64,000 bases of DNA from Climacium dendroides (lineage: Eukaryota > Streptophyta > Bryopsida > Hypnales > Climaciaceae). The notes under the pieces were generated by a model. It was not told the DNA's origin. It ran no database searches and saw only the letters and a program-made list of their open reading frames with translations. This document shows, in pieces, positions 1-12,759 of the stretch (the stretch's first letter is position 1; each line of letters begins with the position of its first letter). Location: positions 1,736,001-1,800,000 of the forward strand of contig OX467085.1 in the NCBI GenBank assembly GCA_950106755.1, given 5' to 3'. The position numbers and the translations under genes are program-made.

Positions 1-71
1 TCAGACTCTAAAAATCATGCTGTATTTAATAGAAACCAAACCAATAAATTATAGGCTTTTGACGTGGAAGC

Positions 72-849
72 ATGTCCGAAATCATAACACACAAGTTGCA
101 AATATTCGAAATAGTTAGGATTCATGGAAAAATGAAGTTTAAGAGAACCCTATTGCTTCCCCACACTTTTTCAATTGAAATGGGTGTTGAAGAATGAGAC
201 TCTAAAAATCATGTCGTATTTAATAGAAACCAAACCAATAAATTATAGGCTTTTGACGTGGAAGCATGTCCGAAATCATAACACACAAGTTGCAAATCGT
301 CGAAATAGTTAGGATTCATGGAAAAATGAAGTTTAAGAGAACCCTATTGCTTCCCCACACTTTTTCAATCGAAATGGGTGTTAAAAAAATCAGACTCTAA
401 AAATCATGCTGTATTTAATAGAAACCAAACCAATAAATTATAGGCTTTTGACGTGGAAGCATGTCCGAAATCATAACACACAAGTTGCAAATATTCGAAA
501 TAGTTAGGATTCATGGAAAAATGAAGTTTAAGAGAACCCTATTGCTTCCCCACACTTTTTCAATTGAAATGGGTGTTGAAGAATGAGACTCTAAAAATCA
601 TGTCGTATTTAATAGAAACCAAACCAATAAATTATAGGCTTTTGACGTGGAAGCATGTCCGAAATCATAACACACAAGTTGCAAATCGTCGAAATAGTTA
701 GGATTCATGGAAAAATGAAGTTTAAGAGAACCCTATTGCTTCCCCACACTTTTTCAATCGAAATGGGTGTTAAAAAAATCAGACTCTAAAAATCATGCTG
801 TATTTAATAGAAACCAAACCAATAAATTATAGGCTTTTGACGTGGAAGC
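72..849. repeat. 389-bp C-B dimer, two copies
   Basis: Copies are 72-460 and 461-849 (194 + 195 bp each). The partial monomer at 1-71 matches the end of another B, so the dimer probably continues to the left. Monomers alternate ATTCG then CGTCG at offsets 33-37, and C then B in the indel block. By eye the two copies look identical. Confidence 0.9.
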
Positions 850-2019
850 ATGTCCGAAATCATAACACACAAGTTGCAAATATTCGAAATAGTTAGGATT
901 CATGGAAAAATGAAGTTTAAGAGAACCCTATTGCTTCCCCACACTTTTCCAATCGAAATGGGTGTTAAAAATAATCAGAGTCTAAAAATCATGTTGTATT
1001 TAATAGATACCAAACCAATAAATTATAGGCTTTTGACGTGGAAGCATGTCCGAAATTATAACACACAAGTTGCAAATCTTCGAAATAGTTAGGATTCATG
1101 GAAAAATGAAGTTTAAGAGAACCCTATTGCTTCCCCACACTTTTCCAATCGAAATGGGTGTTAAAAAAATTAGACTCTAAAAATCATGTCGTATTTAATA
1201 GAAACCAAACCAATAAATTATAGGCTTTTGACGTGGAAGCATGTCCGAAATCATAACACACAAGTTGCAAATCTTCGAAATAGTTAGGATTCATGGAAAA
1301 ATGAAGTTTAAGAGAACCCTATTGCTTCCCCACACTTTTTCAATCGAAATGGGTGTTAAAAAAATCAGACTCTAAAAATCATGCTGTATTTAATAGAAAC
1401 CAAACCAATAAATTATAGGCTTTTGACGTGGAAGCATGTCCGAAATCATAACACACAAGTTGCAAATATTCGAAATAGTTAGGATTCATGGAAAAATGAA
1501 GTTTAAGAGAACCCTATTGCTTCCCCACACTTTTTCAATTGAAATGGGTGTTGAAGAATGAGACTCTAAAAATCATGTTGTATTTAATAGATACCAAACC
1601 AATAAATTATAGGCTTTTGACGTGGAAGCATGTCCGAAATCATAACACACAAGTTGCAAATATTCGAAATAGTTAGGATTCATGGAAAAATGAAGTTTAA
1701 GAGAACCCTATTGCTTCCCCACACTTTTTCAATCGAAATGGGTGTTAAAAATAATCAGAGTCTAAAAATCATGTTGTATTTAATAGATACCAAACCAATA
1801 AATTATAGGCTTTTGACGTGGAAGCATGTCCGAAATCATAACACACAAGTTGCAAATCGTCGAAATAGTTAGGATTCATGGAAAAATGAAGTTTAAGAGA
1901 ACCCTATTGCTTCCCCACACTTTTTCAATTGAAATGGGTGTTGAAGAATGAGACTCTAAAAATCATGTTGTATTTAATAGATACCAAACCAATAAATTAT
2001 AGGCTTTTGACGTGGAAGC

Positions 2020-3391
2020 ATGTCCGAAATCATAACACACAAGTTGCAAATATTCGAAATAGTTAGGATTCATGGAAAAATGAAGTTTAAGAGAACCCTA
2101 TTGCTTCCCCACACTTTTTCAATCGAAATGGGTGTTAAAAATAATCAGAGTCTAAAAATCATGTTGTATTTAATAGATACCAAACCAATAAATTATAGGC
2201 TTTTGACGTGGAAGCATGTCCGAAATCATAACACACAAGTTGCAAATCGTCGAAATAGTTAGGATTCATGAAAAAATGAAGTTTAAAAGAACCCTATTGC
2301 TTCCCCACACTTTTTCAATCGAAATGGGTGTTAAAAATAATCAGAGTCTAAAAATCATGTTGTATTTAATAGATACCAAACCAATAAATTATAGGCTTTT
2401 GACGTGGAAGCATGTCCGAAATCATAACACACAAGTTGCAAATCGTCGAAATAGTTAGGATTCATGGAAAAATGAAGTTTAAGAGAACCCTATTGCTTCC
2501 CCACACTTTTCCAATCGAAATGGGTGTTAAAAATAATCAGAGTCTAAAAATCATGTTGTATTTAATAGATACCAAACCAATAAATTATAGGCTTTTGACG
2601 TGGAAGCATGTCCGAAATCATAACACACAAGTTGCAAATATTCGAAATAGTTAGGATTCATGGAAAAATGAAGTTTAAGAGAACCCTATTGCTTCCCCAC
2701 ACTTTTTCAATCGAAATGGGTGTTAAAAATAATCAGAGTCTAAAAATCATGTTGTATTTAATAGATACCAAACCAATAAATTATAGGCTTTTGACGTGGA
2801 AGCATGTCCGAAATCATAACACACAAGTTGCAAATATTCGAAATAGTTAGGATTCATGGAAAAATGAAGTTTAAGAGAACCCTATTGCTTCCCCACACTT
2901 TTTCAATCGAAATGGGTGTTAAAAATAATCAGAGTCTAAAAATCATGTTGTATTTAATAGATACCAAACCAATAAATTATAGGCTTTTGACGTGGAAGCA
3001 TGTCCGAAATCATAACACACAAGTTGCAAATCGTCGAAATAGTTAGGATTCATGAAAAAATGAAGTTTAAAAGAACCCTATTGCTTCCCCACACTTTTTC
3101 AATCGAAATGGGTGTTAAAAATAATCAGAGTCTAAAAATCATGTTGTATTTAATAGATACCAAACCAATAAATTATAGGCTTTTGACGTGGAAGCATGTC
3201 CGAAATCATAACACACAAGTTGCAAATCGTCGAAATAGTTAGGATTCATGGAAAAATGAAGTTTAAGAGAACCCTATTGCTTCCCCACACTTTTCCAATC
3301 GAAATGGGTGTTAAAAATAATCAGAGTCTAAAAATCATGTTGTATTTAATAGATACCAAACCAATAAATTATAGGCTTTTGACGTGGAAGC
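2020..3391. repeat. Local 784-bp offset duplication (run of seven A monomers)
   Basis: The rare CATGAAAAAATG (instead of CATGGAAAAATG) linked with TTTAAAAGAACCC occurs at about 2268 and again at about 3052, exactly 784 bp (4 x 196) apart. The TTTTCCAATC mark follows one monomer later in both. This is a clear local expansion of copy 1 of the block. Confidence 0.88.
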
Positions 3392-3617
3392 ATGTCCGAA
3401 ATCATAACACACAAGTTGCAAATCGTCGAAATAGTTAGGATTCATGGAAAAATGAAGTTTAAGAGAACCCTATTGCTTCCCCACACTTTTTCAATTGAAA
3501 TGGGTGTTGAAGAATGAGACTCTAAAAATCATGTTGTATTTAATAGATACCAAACCAATAAATTATAGGCTTTTGACGTGGAAGCATGTCCGAAATCATA
3601 ACACACAAGTTGCAAAT

Positions 3618-3634
3618 ATTCGAAATAGTTAGGA
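3618..3634 (+). other. CENP-B-box-like 17-mer (example; recurs per monomer)
   Basis: The sequence ATTCGAAATAGTTAGGA fits the mammalian CENP-B core NTTCGNNNNANNCGGGN at 7 of 9 fixed positions; TAGG stands where CGGG is needed. The same site is present in nearly every monomer, though the TTCG becomes GTCG, CTCG or ATCG in many. The motif definition is established knowledge; any function here is speculation, since the CGGG half is never restored in the monomers I read. Confidence 0.25.
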
Positions 3635-3780
3635 TTCATGGAAAAATGAAGTTTAAGAGAACCCTATTGCTTCCCCACACTTTTTCAATCGAAATGGGTG
3701 TTAAAAAAATCAGACTCTAAAAATCATGCTGTATTTAATAGAAACCAAACCAATAAATTATAGGCTTTTGACGTGGAAGC

Positions 3781-3976
3781 ATGTCCGAAATCATAACACA
3801 CAAGTTGCAAATCTTCGAAATAGTTAGGATTCATGGAAAAATGAAGTTTAAGAGAACCCTATTGCTTCCCCACACTTTTTCAATCGAAATGGGTGTTAAA
3901 AATAATCAGAGTCTAAAAATCATGTTGTATTTAATAGATACCAAACCAATAAATTATAGGCTTTTGACGTGGAAGC
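3781..3976 (+). repeat. Representative monomer, type A (196 bp)
   Basis: The indel block reads GTTAAAAATAATCAGAGTC, one base longer than type B. It is followed by CATGTTGTATTTAATAGATACC. Because 196 leaves remainder 1 modulo 3, an ATG frame crossing this monomer stays open for 80 codons, which explains the small open frames seen across Zone I. Type A monomers often occur in runs, for example the seven consecutive copies from 2020 to 3391. Confidence 0.95.
3960..3976 (+). other. Short imperfect hairpin with ACGT core (example; recurs per monomer)
   Basis: GCTTTTGACGTGGAAGC can fold as GCTT/AAGC, extended by two G-U pairs in RNA, around a GACGT loop. TGACGTGG also contains an ACGT core like those bound by plant bZIP factors. 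It lies just before the phase mark and is nearly invariant; exceptions are GATGTGG near 46985, 52040, 57480 and 61176, and the GGTTTTTGACGTGG variant that weakens the stem. Function unknown. Confidence 0.3.
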
Positions 3977-4171
3977 ATGTCCGAAATCATAACACACAAG
4001 TTGCAAATCTTCGAAATAGTTAGGATTCATGGAAAAATGAAGTTTAAGAGAACCCTATTGCTTCCCCACACTTTTCCAATCGAAATGGGTGTTAAAAAAA
4101 TTAGACTCTAAAAATCATGTCGTATTTAATAGAAACCAAACCAATAAATTATAGGCTTTTGACGTGGAAGC

Positions 4172-4366
4172 ATGTCCGAAATCATAACACACAAGTTGCA
4201 AATCTTCGAAATAGTTAGGATTCATGGAAAAATGAAGTTTAAGAGAACCCTATTGCTTCCCCACACTTTTTCAATCGAAATGGGTGTTAAAAAAATCAGA
4301 CTCTAAAAATCATGCTGTATTTAATAGAAACCAAACCAATAAATTATAGGCTTTTGACGTGGAAGC
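4172..4366 (+). repeat. Representative monomer, type B (195 bp)
   Basis: The indel block is GTT plus seven A's, then TCAGACTC (elsewhere TTAGACTC), followed by ATGCTGTATT or ATGTCGTATT and usually GAAACC at offsets 156-161. The TTAGAC form tends to travel with TGTCG and the TCAGAC form with TGCTG in Zone I, so B has at least two haplotypes. Confidence 0.95.
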
Positions 4367-4560
4367 ATGTCCGAAATCATAACACACAAGTTGCAAATAT
4401 TCGAAATAGTTAGGATTCATGGAAAAATGAAGTTTAAGAGAACCCTATTGCTTCCCCACACTTTTTCAATTGAAATGGGTGTTGAAGAATGAGACTTTAA
4501 AAATCATGTTGTATTTAATAGATACCAAACCAATAAATTATAGGCTTTTGACGTGGAAGC
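4367..4560 (+). repeat. Representative monomer, type C (194 bp)
   Basis: The indel block is GTTGAAGAATGAGACT (in Zones II-III also GAATTAGAC, GAATAAGAC or GAATCAGAC). It is usually preceded by CAATTGAAAT instead of CAATCGAAAT, a linked CpG-to-TpG difference at offset 105. This copy also has the diagnostic GAGACTTTAAA at 4491. Confidence 0.95.
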
Positions 4561-5927
4561 ATGTCCGAAATCATAACACACAAGTTGCAAATATTCGAAA
4601 TAGTTAGGATTCATGGAAAAATGAAGTTTAAGAGAACCCTATTGCTTCCCCACACTTTTTCAATCGAAATGGGTGTTAAAAATAATCAGAGTCTAAAAAT
4701 CATGTTGTATTTAATAGATACCAAACCAATAAATTATAGGCTTTTGACGTGGAAGCATGTCCGAAATCATAACACACAAGTTGCAAATCGTCGAAATAGT
4801 TAGGATTCATGGAAAAATGAAGTTTAAGAGAACCCTATTGCTTCCCCACACTTTTTCAATTGAAATGGGTGTTGAAGAATGAGACTCTAAAAATCATGTT
4901 GTATTTAATAGATACCAAACCAATAAATTATAGGCTTTTGACGTGGAAGCATGTCCGAAATCATAACACACAAGTTGCAAATATTCGAAATAGTTAGGAT
5001 TCATGGAAAAATGAAGTTTAAGAGAACCCTATTGCTTCCCCACACTTTTTCAATCGAAATGGGTGTTAAAAATAATCAGAGTCTAAAAATCATGTTGTAT
5101 TTAATAGATACCAAACCAATAAATTATAGGCTTTTGACGTGGAAGCATGTCCGAAATCATAACACACAAGTTGCAAATCGTCGAAATAGTTAGGATTCAT
5201 GAAAAAATGAAGTTTAAAAGAACCCTATTGCTTCCCCACACTTTTTCAATCGAAATGGGTGTTAAAAATAATCAGAGTCTAAAAATCATGTTGTATTTAA
5301 TAGATACCAAACCAATAAATTATAGGCTTTTGACGTGGAAGCATGTCCGAAATCATAACACACAAGTTGCAAATCGTCGAAATAGTTAGGATTCATGGAA
5401 AAATGAAGTTTAAGAGAACCCTATTGCTTCCCCACACTTTTCCAATCGAAATGGGTGTTAAAAATAATCAGAGTCTAAAAATCATGTTGTATTTAATAGA
5501 TACCAAACCAATAAATTATAGGCTTTTGACGTGGAAGCATGTCCGAAATCATAACACACAAGTTGCAAATCGTCGAAATAGTTAGGATTCATGGAAAAAT
5601 GAAGTTTAAGAGAACCCTATTGCTTCCCCACACTTTTTCAATTGAAATGGGTGTTGAAGAATGAGACTCTAAAAATCATGTTGTATTTAATAGATACCAA
5701 ACCAATAAATTATAGGCTTTTGACGTGGAAGCATGTCCGAAATCATAACACACAAGTTGCAAATATTCGAAATAGTTAGGATTCATGGAAAAATGAAGTT
5801 TAAGAGAACCCTATTGCTTCCCCACACTTTTTCAATCGAAATGGGTGTTAAAAAAATCAGACTCTAAAAATCATGCTGTATTTAATAGAAACCAAACCAA
5901 TAAATTATAGGCTTTTGACGTGGAAGC

Positions 5928-7878
5928 ATGTCCGAAATCATAACACACAAGTTGCAAATCTTCGAAATAGTTAGGATTCATGGAAAAATGAAGTTTAAGA
6001 GAACCCTATTGCTTCCCCACACTTTTTCAATCGAAATGGGTGTTAAAAATAATCAGAGTCTAAAAATCATGTTGTATTTAATAGATACCAAACCAATAAA
6101 TTATAGGCTTTTGACGTGGAAGCATGTCCGAAATCATAACACACAAGTTGCAAATCTTCGAAATAGTTAGGATTCATGGAAAAATGAAGTTTAAGAGAAC
6201 CCTATTGCTTCCCCACACTTTTCCAATCGAAATGGGTGTTAAAAAAATTAGACTCTAAAAATCATGTCGTATTTAATAGAAACCAAACCAATAAATTATA
6301 GGCTTTTGACGTGGAAGCATGTCCGAAATCATAACACACAAGTTGCAAATCTTCGAAATAGTTAGGATTCATGGAAAAATGAAGTTTAAGAGAACCCTAT
6401 TGCTTCCCCACACTTTTTCAATCGAAATGGGTGTTAAAAAAATCAGACTCTAAAAATCATGCTGTATTTAATAGAAACCAAACCAATAAATTATAGGCTT
6501 TTGACGTGGAAGCATGTCCGAAATCATAACACACAAGTTGCAAATATTCGAAATAGTTAGGATTCATGGAAAAATGAAGTTTAAGAGAACCCTATTGCTT
6601 CCCCACACTTTTTCAATTGAAATGGGTGTTGAAGAATGAGACTTTAAAAATCATGTTGTATTTAATAGATACCAAACCAATAAATTATAGGCTTTTGACG
6701 TGGAAGCATGTCCGAAATCATAACACACAAGTTGCAAATATTCGAAATAGTTAGGATTCATGGAAAAATGAAGTTTAAGAGAACCCTATTGCTTCCCCAC
6801 ACTTTTTCAATCGAAATGGGTGTTAAAAATAATCAGAGTCTAAAAATCATGTTGTATTTAATAGATACCAAACCAATAAATTATAGGCTTTTGACGTGGA
6901 AGCATGTCCGAAATCATAACACACAAGTTGCAAATCGTCGAAATAGTTAGGATTCATGGAAAAATGAAGTTTAAGAGAACCCTATTGCTTCCCCACACTT
7001 TTTCAATTGAAATGGGTGTTGAAGAATGAGACTCTAAAAATCATGTTGTATTTAATAGATACCAAACCAATAAATTATAGGCTTTTGACGTGGAAGCATG
7101 TCCGAAATCATAACACACAAGTTGCAAATATTCGAAATAGTTAGGATTCATGGAAAAATGAAGTTTAAGAGAACCCTATTGCTTCCCCACACTTTTTCAA
7201 TCGAAATGGGTGTTAAAAATAATCAGAGTCTAAAAATCATGTTGTATTTAATAGATACCAAACCAATAAATTATAGGCTTTTGACGTGGAAGCATGTCCG
7301 AAATCATAACACACAAGTTGCAAATCGTCGAAATAGTTAGGATTCATGAAAAAATGAAGTTTAAAAGAACCCTATTGCTTCCCCACACTTTTTCAATCGA
7401 AATGGGTGTTAAAAATAATCAGAGTCTAAAAATCATGTTGTATTTAATAGATACCAAACCAATAAATTATAGGCTTTTGACGTGGAAGCATGTCCGAAAT
7501 CATAACACACAAGTTGCAAATCGTCGAAATAGTTAGGATTCATGGAAAAATGAAGTTTAAGAGAACCCTATTGCTTCCCCACACTTTTTCAATTGAAATG
7601 GGTGTTGAAGAATGAGACTCTAAAAATCATGTTGTATTTAATAGATACCAAACCAATAAATTATAGGCTTTTGACGTGGAAGCATGTCCGAAATCATAAC
7701 ACACAAGTTGCAAATATTCGAAATAGTTAGGATTCATGGAAAAATGAAGTTTAAGAGAACCCTATTGCTTCCCCACACTTTTTCAATCGAAATGGGTGTT
7801 AAAAAAATCAGACTCTAAAAATCATGCTGTATTTAATAGAAACCAAACCAATAAATTATAGGCTTTTGACGTGGAAGC
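5928..7878. repeat. HOR unit shortened to 10 monomers (1,951 bp)
   Basis: As the 11-mer but with one of the three consecutive A monomers missing (A B B C A C A A C B). The missing one is the TTTTCCAATC-marked A. GAGACTTTAAA is at 6638, exactly 2,147 bp after its partner at 4491. Confidence 0.9.
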
Positions 7879-8465
7879 ATGTCCGAAATCATAACACACA
7901 AGTTGCAAATATTCGAAATAGTTAGGATTCATGGAAAAATGAAGTTTAAGAGAACCCTATTGCTTCCCCACACTTTTTCAATCGAAATGGGTGTTAAAAA
8001 TAATCAGAGTCTAAAAATCATGTTGTATTTAATAGATACCAAACCAATAAATTATAGGCTTTTGACGTGGAAGCATGTCCGAAATCATAACACACAAGTT
8101 GCAAATCGTCGAAATAGTTAGGATTCATGGAAAAATGAAGTTTAAAAGAACCCTATTGCTTCCCCACACTTTTTCAATCGAAATGGGTGTTAAAAATAAT
8201 CAGAGTCTAAAAATCATGTTGTATTTAATAGATACCAAACCAATAAATTATAGGCTTTTGACGTGGAAGCATGTCCGAAATTATAACACACAAGTTGCAA
8301 ATATTCGAAATAGTTAGGATTCATGGAAAAATGAAGTTTAAGAGAACCCTATTGCTTCCCCACACTTTTTCAATCGAAATGGGTGTTAAAAAAATTAGAC
8401 TCTAAAAATCATGTCGTATTTAATAGAAACCAAACCAATAAATTATAGGCTTTTGACGTGGAAGC
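7879..8465. repeat. 3-mer remainder A A B closing block copy 1
   Basis: Monomers of 196, 196 and 195 bp. The second has TTTAAAAGAACCC and the third has GAAATTATAAC with ATTCG. Matched by 14710-15296 in block copy 2, where the third monomer has CTTCG instead. Confidence 0.87.
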
Positions 8466-10612
8466 ATGTCCGAAATCATAACACACAAGTTGCAAATATT
8501 CGAAATAGTTAGGATTCATGGAAAAATGAAGTTTAAGAGAACCCTATTGCTTCCCCACACTTTTCCAATCGAAATGGGTGTTAAAAATAATCAGAGTCTA
8601 AAAATCATGTTGTATTTAATAGATACCAAACCAATAAATTATAGGCTTTTGACGTGGAAGCATGTCCGAAATTATAACACACAAGTTGCAAATCTTCGAA
8701 ATAGTTAGGATTCATGGAAAAATGAAGTTTAAGAGAACCCTATTGCTTCCCCACACTTTTCCAATCGAAATGGGTGTTAAAAAAATTAGACTCTAAAAAT
8801 CATGTCGTATTTAATAGAAACCAAACCAATAAATTATAGGCTTTTGACGTGGAAGCATGTCCGAAATCATAACACACAAGTTGCAAATCTTCGAAATAGT
8901 TAGGATTCATGGAAAAATGAAGTTTAAGAGAACCCTATTGCTTCCCCACACTTTTTCAATCGAAATGGGTGTTAAAAAAATCAGACTCTAAAAATCATGC
9001 TGTATTTAATAGAAACCAAACCAATAAATTATAGGCTTTTGACGTGGAAGCATGTCCGAAATCATAACACACAAGTTGCAAATATTCGAAATAGTTAGGA
9101 TTCATGGAAAAATGAAGTTTAAGAGAACCCTATTGCTTCCCCACACTTTTTCAATTGAAATGGGTGTTGAAGAATGAGACTCTAAAAATCATGTTGTATT
9201 TAATAGATACCAAACCAATAAATTATAGGCTTTTGACGTGGAAGCATGTCCGAAATCATAACACACAAGTTGCAAATATTCGAAATAGTTAGGATTCATG
9301 GAAAAATGAAGTTTAAGAGAACCCTATTGCTTCCCCACACTTTTTCAATCGAAATGGGTGTTAAAAATAATCAGAGTCTAAAAATCATGTTGTATTTAAT
9401 AGATACCAAACCAATAAATTATAGGCTTTTGACGTGGAAGCATGTCCGAAATCATAACACACAAGTTGCAAATCGTCGAAATAGTTAGGATTCATGGAAA
9501 AATGAAGTTTAAGAGAACCCTATTGCTTCCCCACACTTTTTCAATTGAAATGGGTGTTGAAGAATGAGACTCTAAAAATCATGTTGTATTTAATAGATAC
9601 CAAACCAATAAATTATAGGCTTTTGACGTGGAAGCATGTCCGAAATCATAACACACAAGTTGCAAATATTCGAAATAGTTAGGATTCATGGAAAAATGAA
9701 GTTTAAGAGAACCCTATTGCTTCCCCACACTTTTTCAATCGAAATGGGTGTTAAAAATAATCAGAGTCTAAAAATCATGTTGTATTTAATAGATACCAAA
9801 CCAATAAATTATAGGCTTTTGACGTGGAAGCATGTCCGAAATCATAACACACAAGTTGCAAATCGTCGAAATAGTTAGGATTCATGAAAAAATGAAGTTT
9901 AAAAGAACCCTATTGCTTCCCCACACTTTTTCAATCGAAATGGGTGTTAAAAATAATCAGAGTCTAAAAATCATGTTGTATTTAATAGATACCAAACCAA
10001 TAAATTATAGGCTTTTGACGTGGAAGCATGTCCGAAATCATAACACACAAGTTGCAAATCGTCGAAATAGTTAGGATTCATGGAAAAATGAAGTTTAAGA
10101 GAACCCTATTGCTTCCCCACACTTTTCCAATCGAAATGGGTGTTAAAAATAATCAGAGTCTAAAAATCATGTTGTATTTAATAGATACCAAACCAATAAA
10201 TTATAGGCTTTTGACGTGGAAGCATGTCCGAAATCATAACACACAAGTTGCAAATCGTCGAAATAGTTAGGATTCATGGAAAAATGAAGTTTAAGAGAAC
10301 CCTATTGCTTCCCCACACTTTTTCAATTGAAATGGGTGTTGAAGAATGAGACTCTAAAAATCATGTTGTATTTAATAGATACCAAACCAATAAATTATAG
10401 GCTTTTGACGTGGAAGCATGTCCGAAATCATAACACACAAGTTGCAAATATTCGAAATAGTTAGGATTCATGGAAAAATGAAGTTTAAGAGAACCCTATT
10501 GCTTCCCCACACTTTTTCAATCGAAATGGGTGTTAAAAAAATCAGACTCTAAAAATCATGCTGTATTTAATAGAAACCAAACCAATAAATTATAGGCTTT
10601 TGACGTGGAAGC
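8466..10612. repeat. 11-mer HOR unit, 2,147 bp
   Basis: Standard order A B B C A C A A A C B. It begins with ATTCG/TTTTCC as at 850 and lacks GAGACTTTAAA (GAGACTCTAAA instead), as does the unit at 850. It lacks the 784-bp extra. Confidence 0.92.
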
Positions 10613-12759
10613 ATGTCCGAAATCATAACACACAAGTTGCAAATCTTCGAAATAGTTAGGATTCATGGAAAAATGAAGTTTAAGAGAACCCTATTGCTTC
10701 CCCACACTTTTTCAATCGAAATGGGTGTTAAAAATAATCAGAGTCTAAAAATCATGTTGTATTTAATAGATACCAAACCAATAAATTATAGGCTTTTGAC
10801 GTGGAAGCATGTCCGAAATCATAACACACAAGTTGCAAATCTTCGAAATAGTTAGGATTCATGGAAAAATGAAGTTTAAGAGAACCCTATTGCTTCCCCA
10901 CACTTTTCCAATCGAAATGGGTGTTAAAAAAATTAGACTCTAAAAATCATGTCGTATTTAATAGAAACCAAACCAATAAATTATAGGCTTTTGACGTGGA
11001 AGCATGTCCGAAATCATAACACACAAGTTGCAAATCTTCGAAATAGTTAGGATTCATGGAAAAATGAAGTTTAAGAGAACCCTATTGCTTCCCCACACTT
11101 TTTCAATCGAAATGGGTGTTAAAAAAATCAGACTCTAAAAATCATGCTGTATTTAATAGAAACCAAACCAATAAATTATAGGCTTTTGACGTGGAAGCAT
11201 GTCCGAAATCATAACACACAAGTTGCAAATATTCGAAATAGTTAGGATTCATGGAAAAATGAAGTTTAAGAGAACCCTATTGCTTCCCCACACTTTTTCA
11301 ATTGAAATGGGTGTTGAAGAATGAGACTTTAAAAATCATGTTGTATTTAATAGATACCAAACCAATAAATTATAGGCTTTTGACGTGGAAGCATGTCCGA
11401 AATCATAACACACAAGTTGCAAATATTCGAAATAGTTAGGATTCATGGAAAAATGAAGTTTAAGAGAACCCTATTGCTTCCCCACACTTTTTCAATCGAA
11501 ATGGGTGTTAAAAATAATCAGAGTCTAAAAATCATGTTGTATTTAATAGATACCAAACCAATAAATTATAGGCTTTTGACGTGGAAGCATGTCCGAAATC
11601 ATAACACACAAGTTGCAAATCGTCGAAATAGTTAGGATTCATGGAAAAATGAAGTTTAAGAGAACCCTATTGCTTCCCCACACTTTTTCAATTGAAATGG
11701 GTGTTGAAGAATGAGACTCTAAAAATCATGTTGTATTTAATAGATACCAAACCAATAAATTATAGGCTTTTGACGTGGAAGCATGTCCGAAATCATAACA
11801 CACAAGTTGCAAATATTCGAAATAGTTAGGATTCATGGAAAAATGAAGTTTAAGAGAACCCTATTGCTTCCCCACACTTTTTCAATCGAAATGGGTGTTA
11901 AAAATAATCAGAGTCTAAAAATCATGTTGTATTTAATAGATACCAAACCAATAAATTATAGGCTTTTGACGTGGAAGCATGTCCGAAATCATAACACACA
12001 AGTTGCAAATCGTCGAAATAGTTAGGATTCATGAAAAAATGAAGTTTAAAAGAACCCTATTGCTTCCCCACACTTTTTCAATCGAAATGGGTGTTAAAAA
12101 TAATCAGAGTCTAAAAATCATGTTGTATTTAATAGATACCAAACCAATAAATTATAGGCTTTTGACGTGGAAGCATGTCCGAAATCATAACACACAAGTT
12201 GCAAATCGTCGAAATAGTTAGGATTCATGGAAAAATGAAGTTTAAGAGAACCCTATTGCTTCCCCACACTTTTCCAATCGAAATGGGTGTTAAAAATAAT
12301 CAGAGTCTAAAAATCATGTTGTATTTAATAGATACCAAACCAATAAATTATAGGCTTTTGACGTGGAAGCATGTCCGAAATCATAACACACAAGTTGCAA
12401 ATCGTCGAAATAGTTAGGATTCATGGAAAAATGAAGTTTAAGAGAACCCTATTGCTTCCCCACACTTTTTCAATTGAAATGGGTGTTGAAGAATGAGACT
12501 CTAAAAATCATGTTGTATTTAATAGATACCAAACCAATAAATTATAGGCTTTTGACGTGGAAGCATGTCCGAAATCATAACACACAAGTTGCAAATATTC
12601 GAAATAGTTAGGATTCATGGAAAAATGAAGTTTAAGAGAACCCTATTGCTTCCCCACACTTTTTCAATCGAAATGGGTGTTAAAAAAATCAGACTCTAAA
12701 AATCATGCTGTATTTAATAGAAACCAAACCAATAAATTATAGGCTTTTGACGTGGAAGC
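10613..12759. repeat. 11-mer HOR unit, 2,147 bp
   Basis: Standard order and lengths. GAGACTTTAAA is at 11323, which is 6,832 bp after 4491: the block offset 7,616 minus the 784-bp extra. Confidence 0.92.

Larger units (their letters stand above)
850..3780. repeat. 11-mer HOR expanded to 15 monomers
   Basis: Type order is A B B C A C A A A A A A A C B: the 11-mer with four additional A monomers. The extra 784 bp arises from repetition of the three monomers at 2020-2607 (marks ATTCG; CATGAAAAAATG with TTTAAAAG; TTTTCC) at 2804-3391, with one further A monomer between them. Confidence 0.9.
3781..5927. repeat. 11-mer HOR unit, 2,147 bp
   Basis: Type order A B B C A C A A A C B with lengths 196, 195, 195, 194, 196, 194, 196, 196, 196, 194, 195. 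It carries GAGACTTTAAA at 4491, a private variant that returns at the same unit position in 5928-7878, 10613-12759 and 12760-14709 but not in the first unit of either block. Confidence 0.92.
850..8465. repeat. Super-HOR block, copy 1 (7,616 bp)
   Basis: Order: an expanded 15-mer (850-3780), a standard 11-mer (3781-5927), a 10-mer (5928-7878) and a 3-mer A A B (7879-8465). The same succession of lengths and variant sites follows at 8466-15296, except for a 784-bp (four-monomer) extra in this copy. The block is therefore a unit one level above the 11-mer HOR. Confidence 0.9.
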
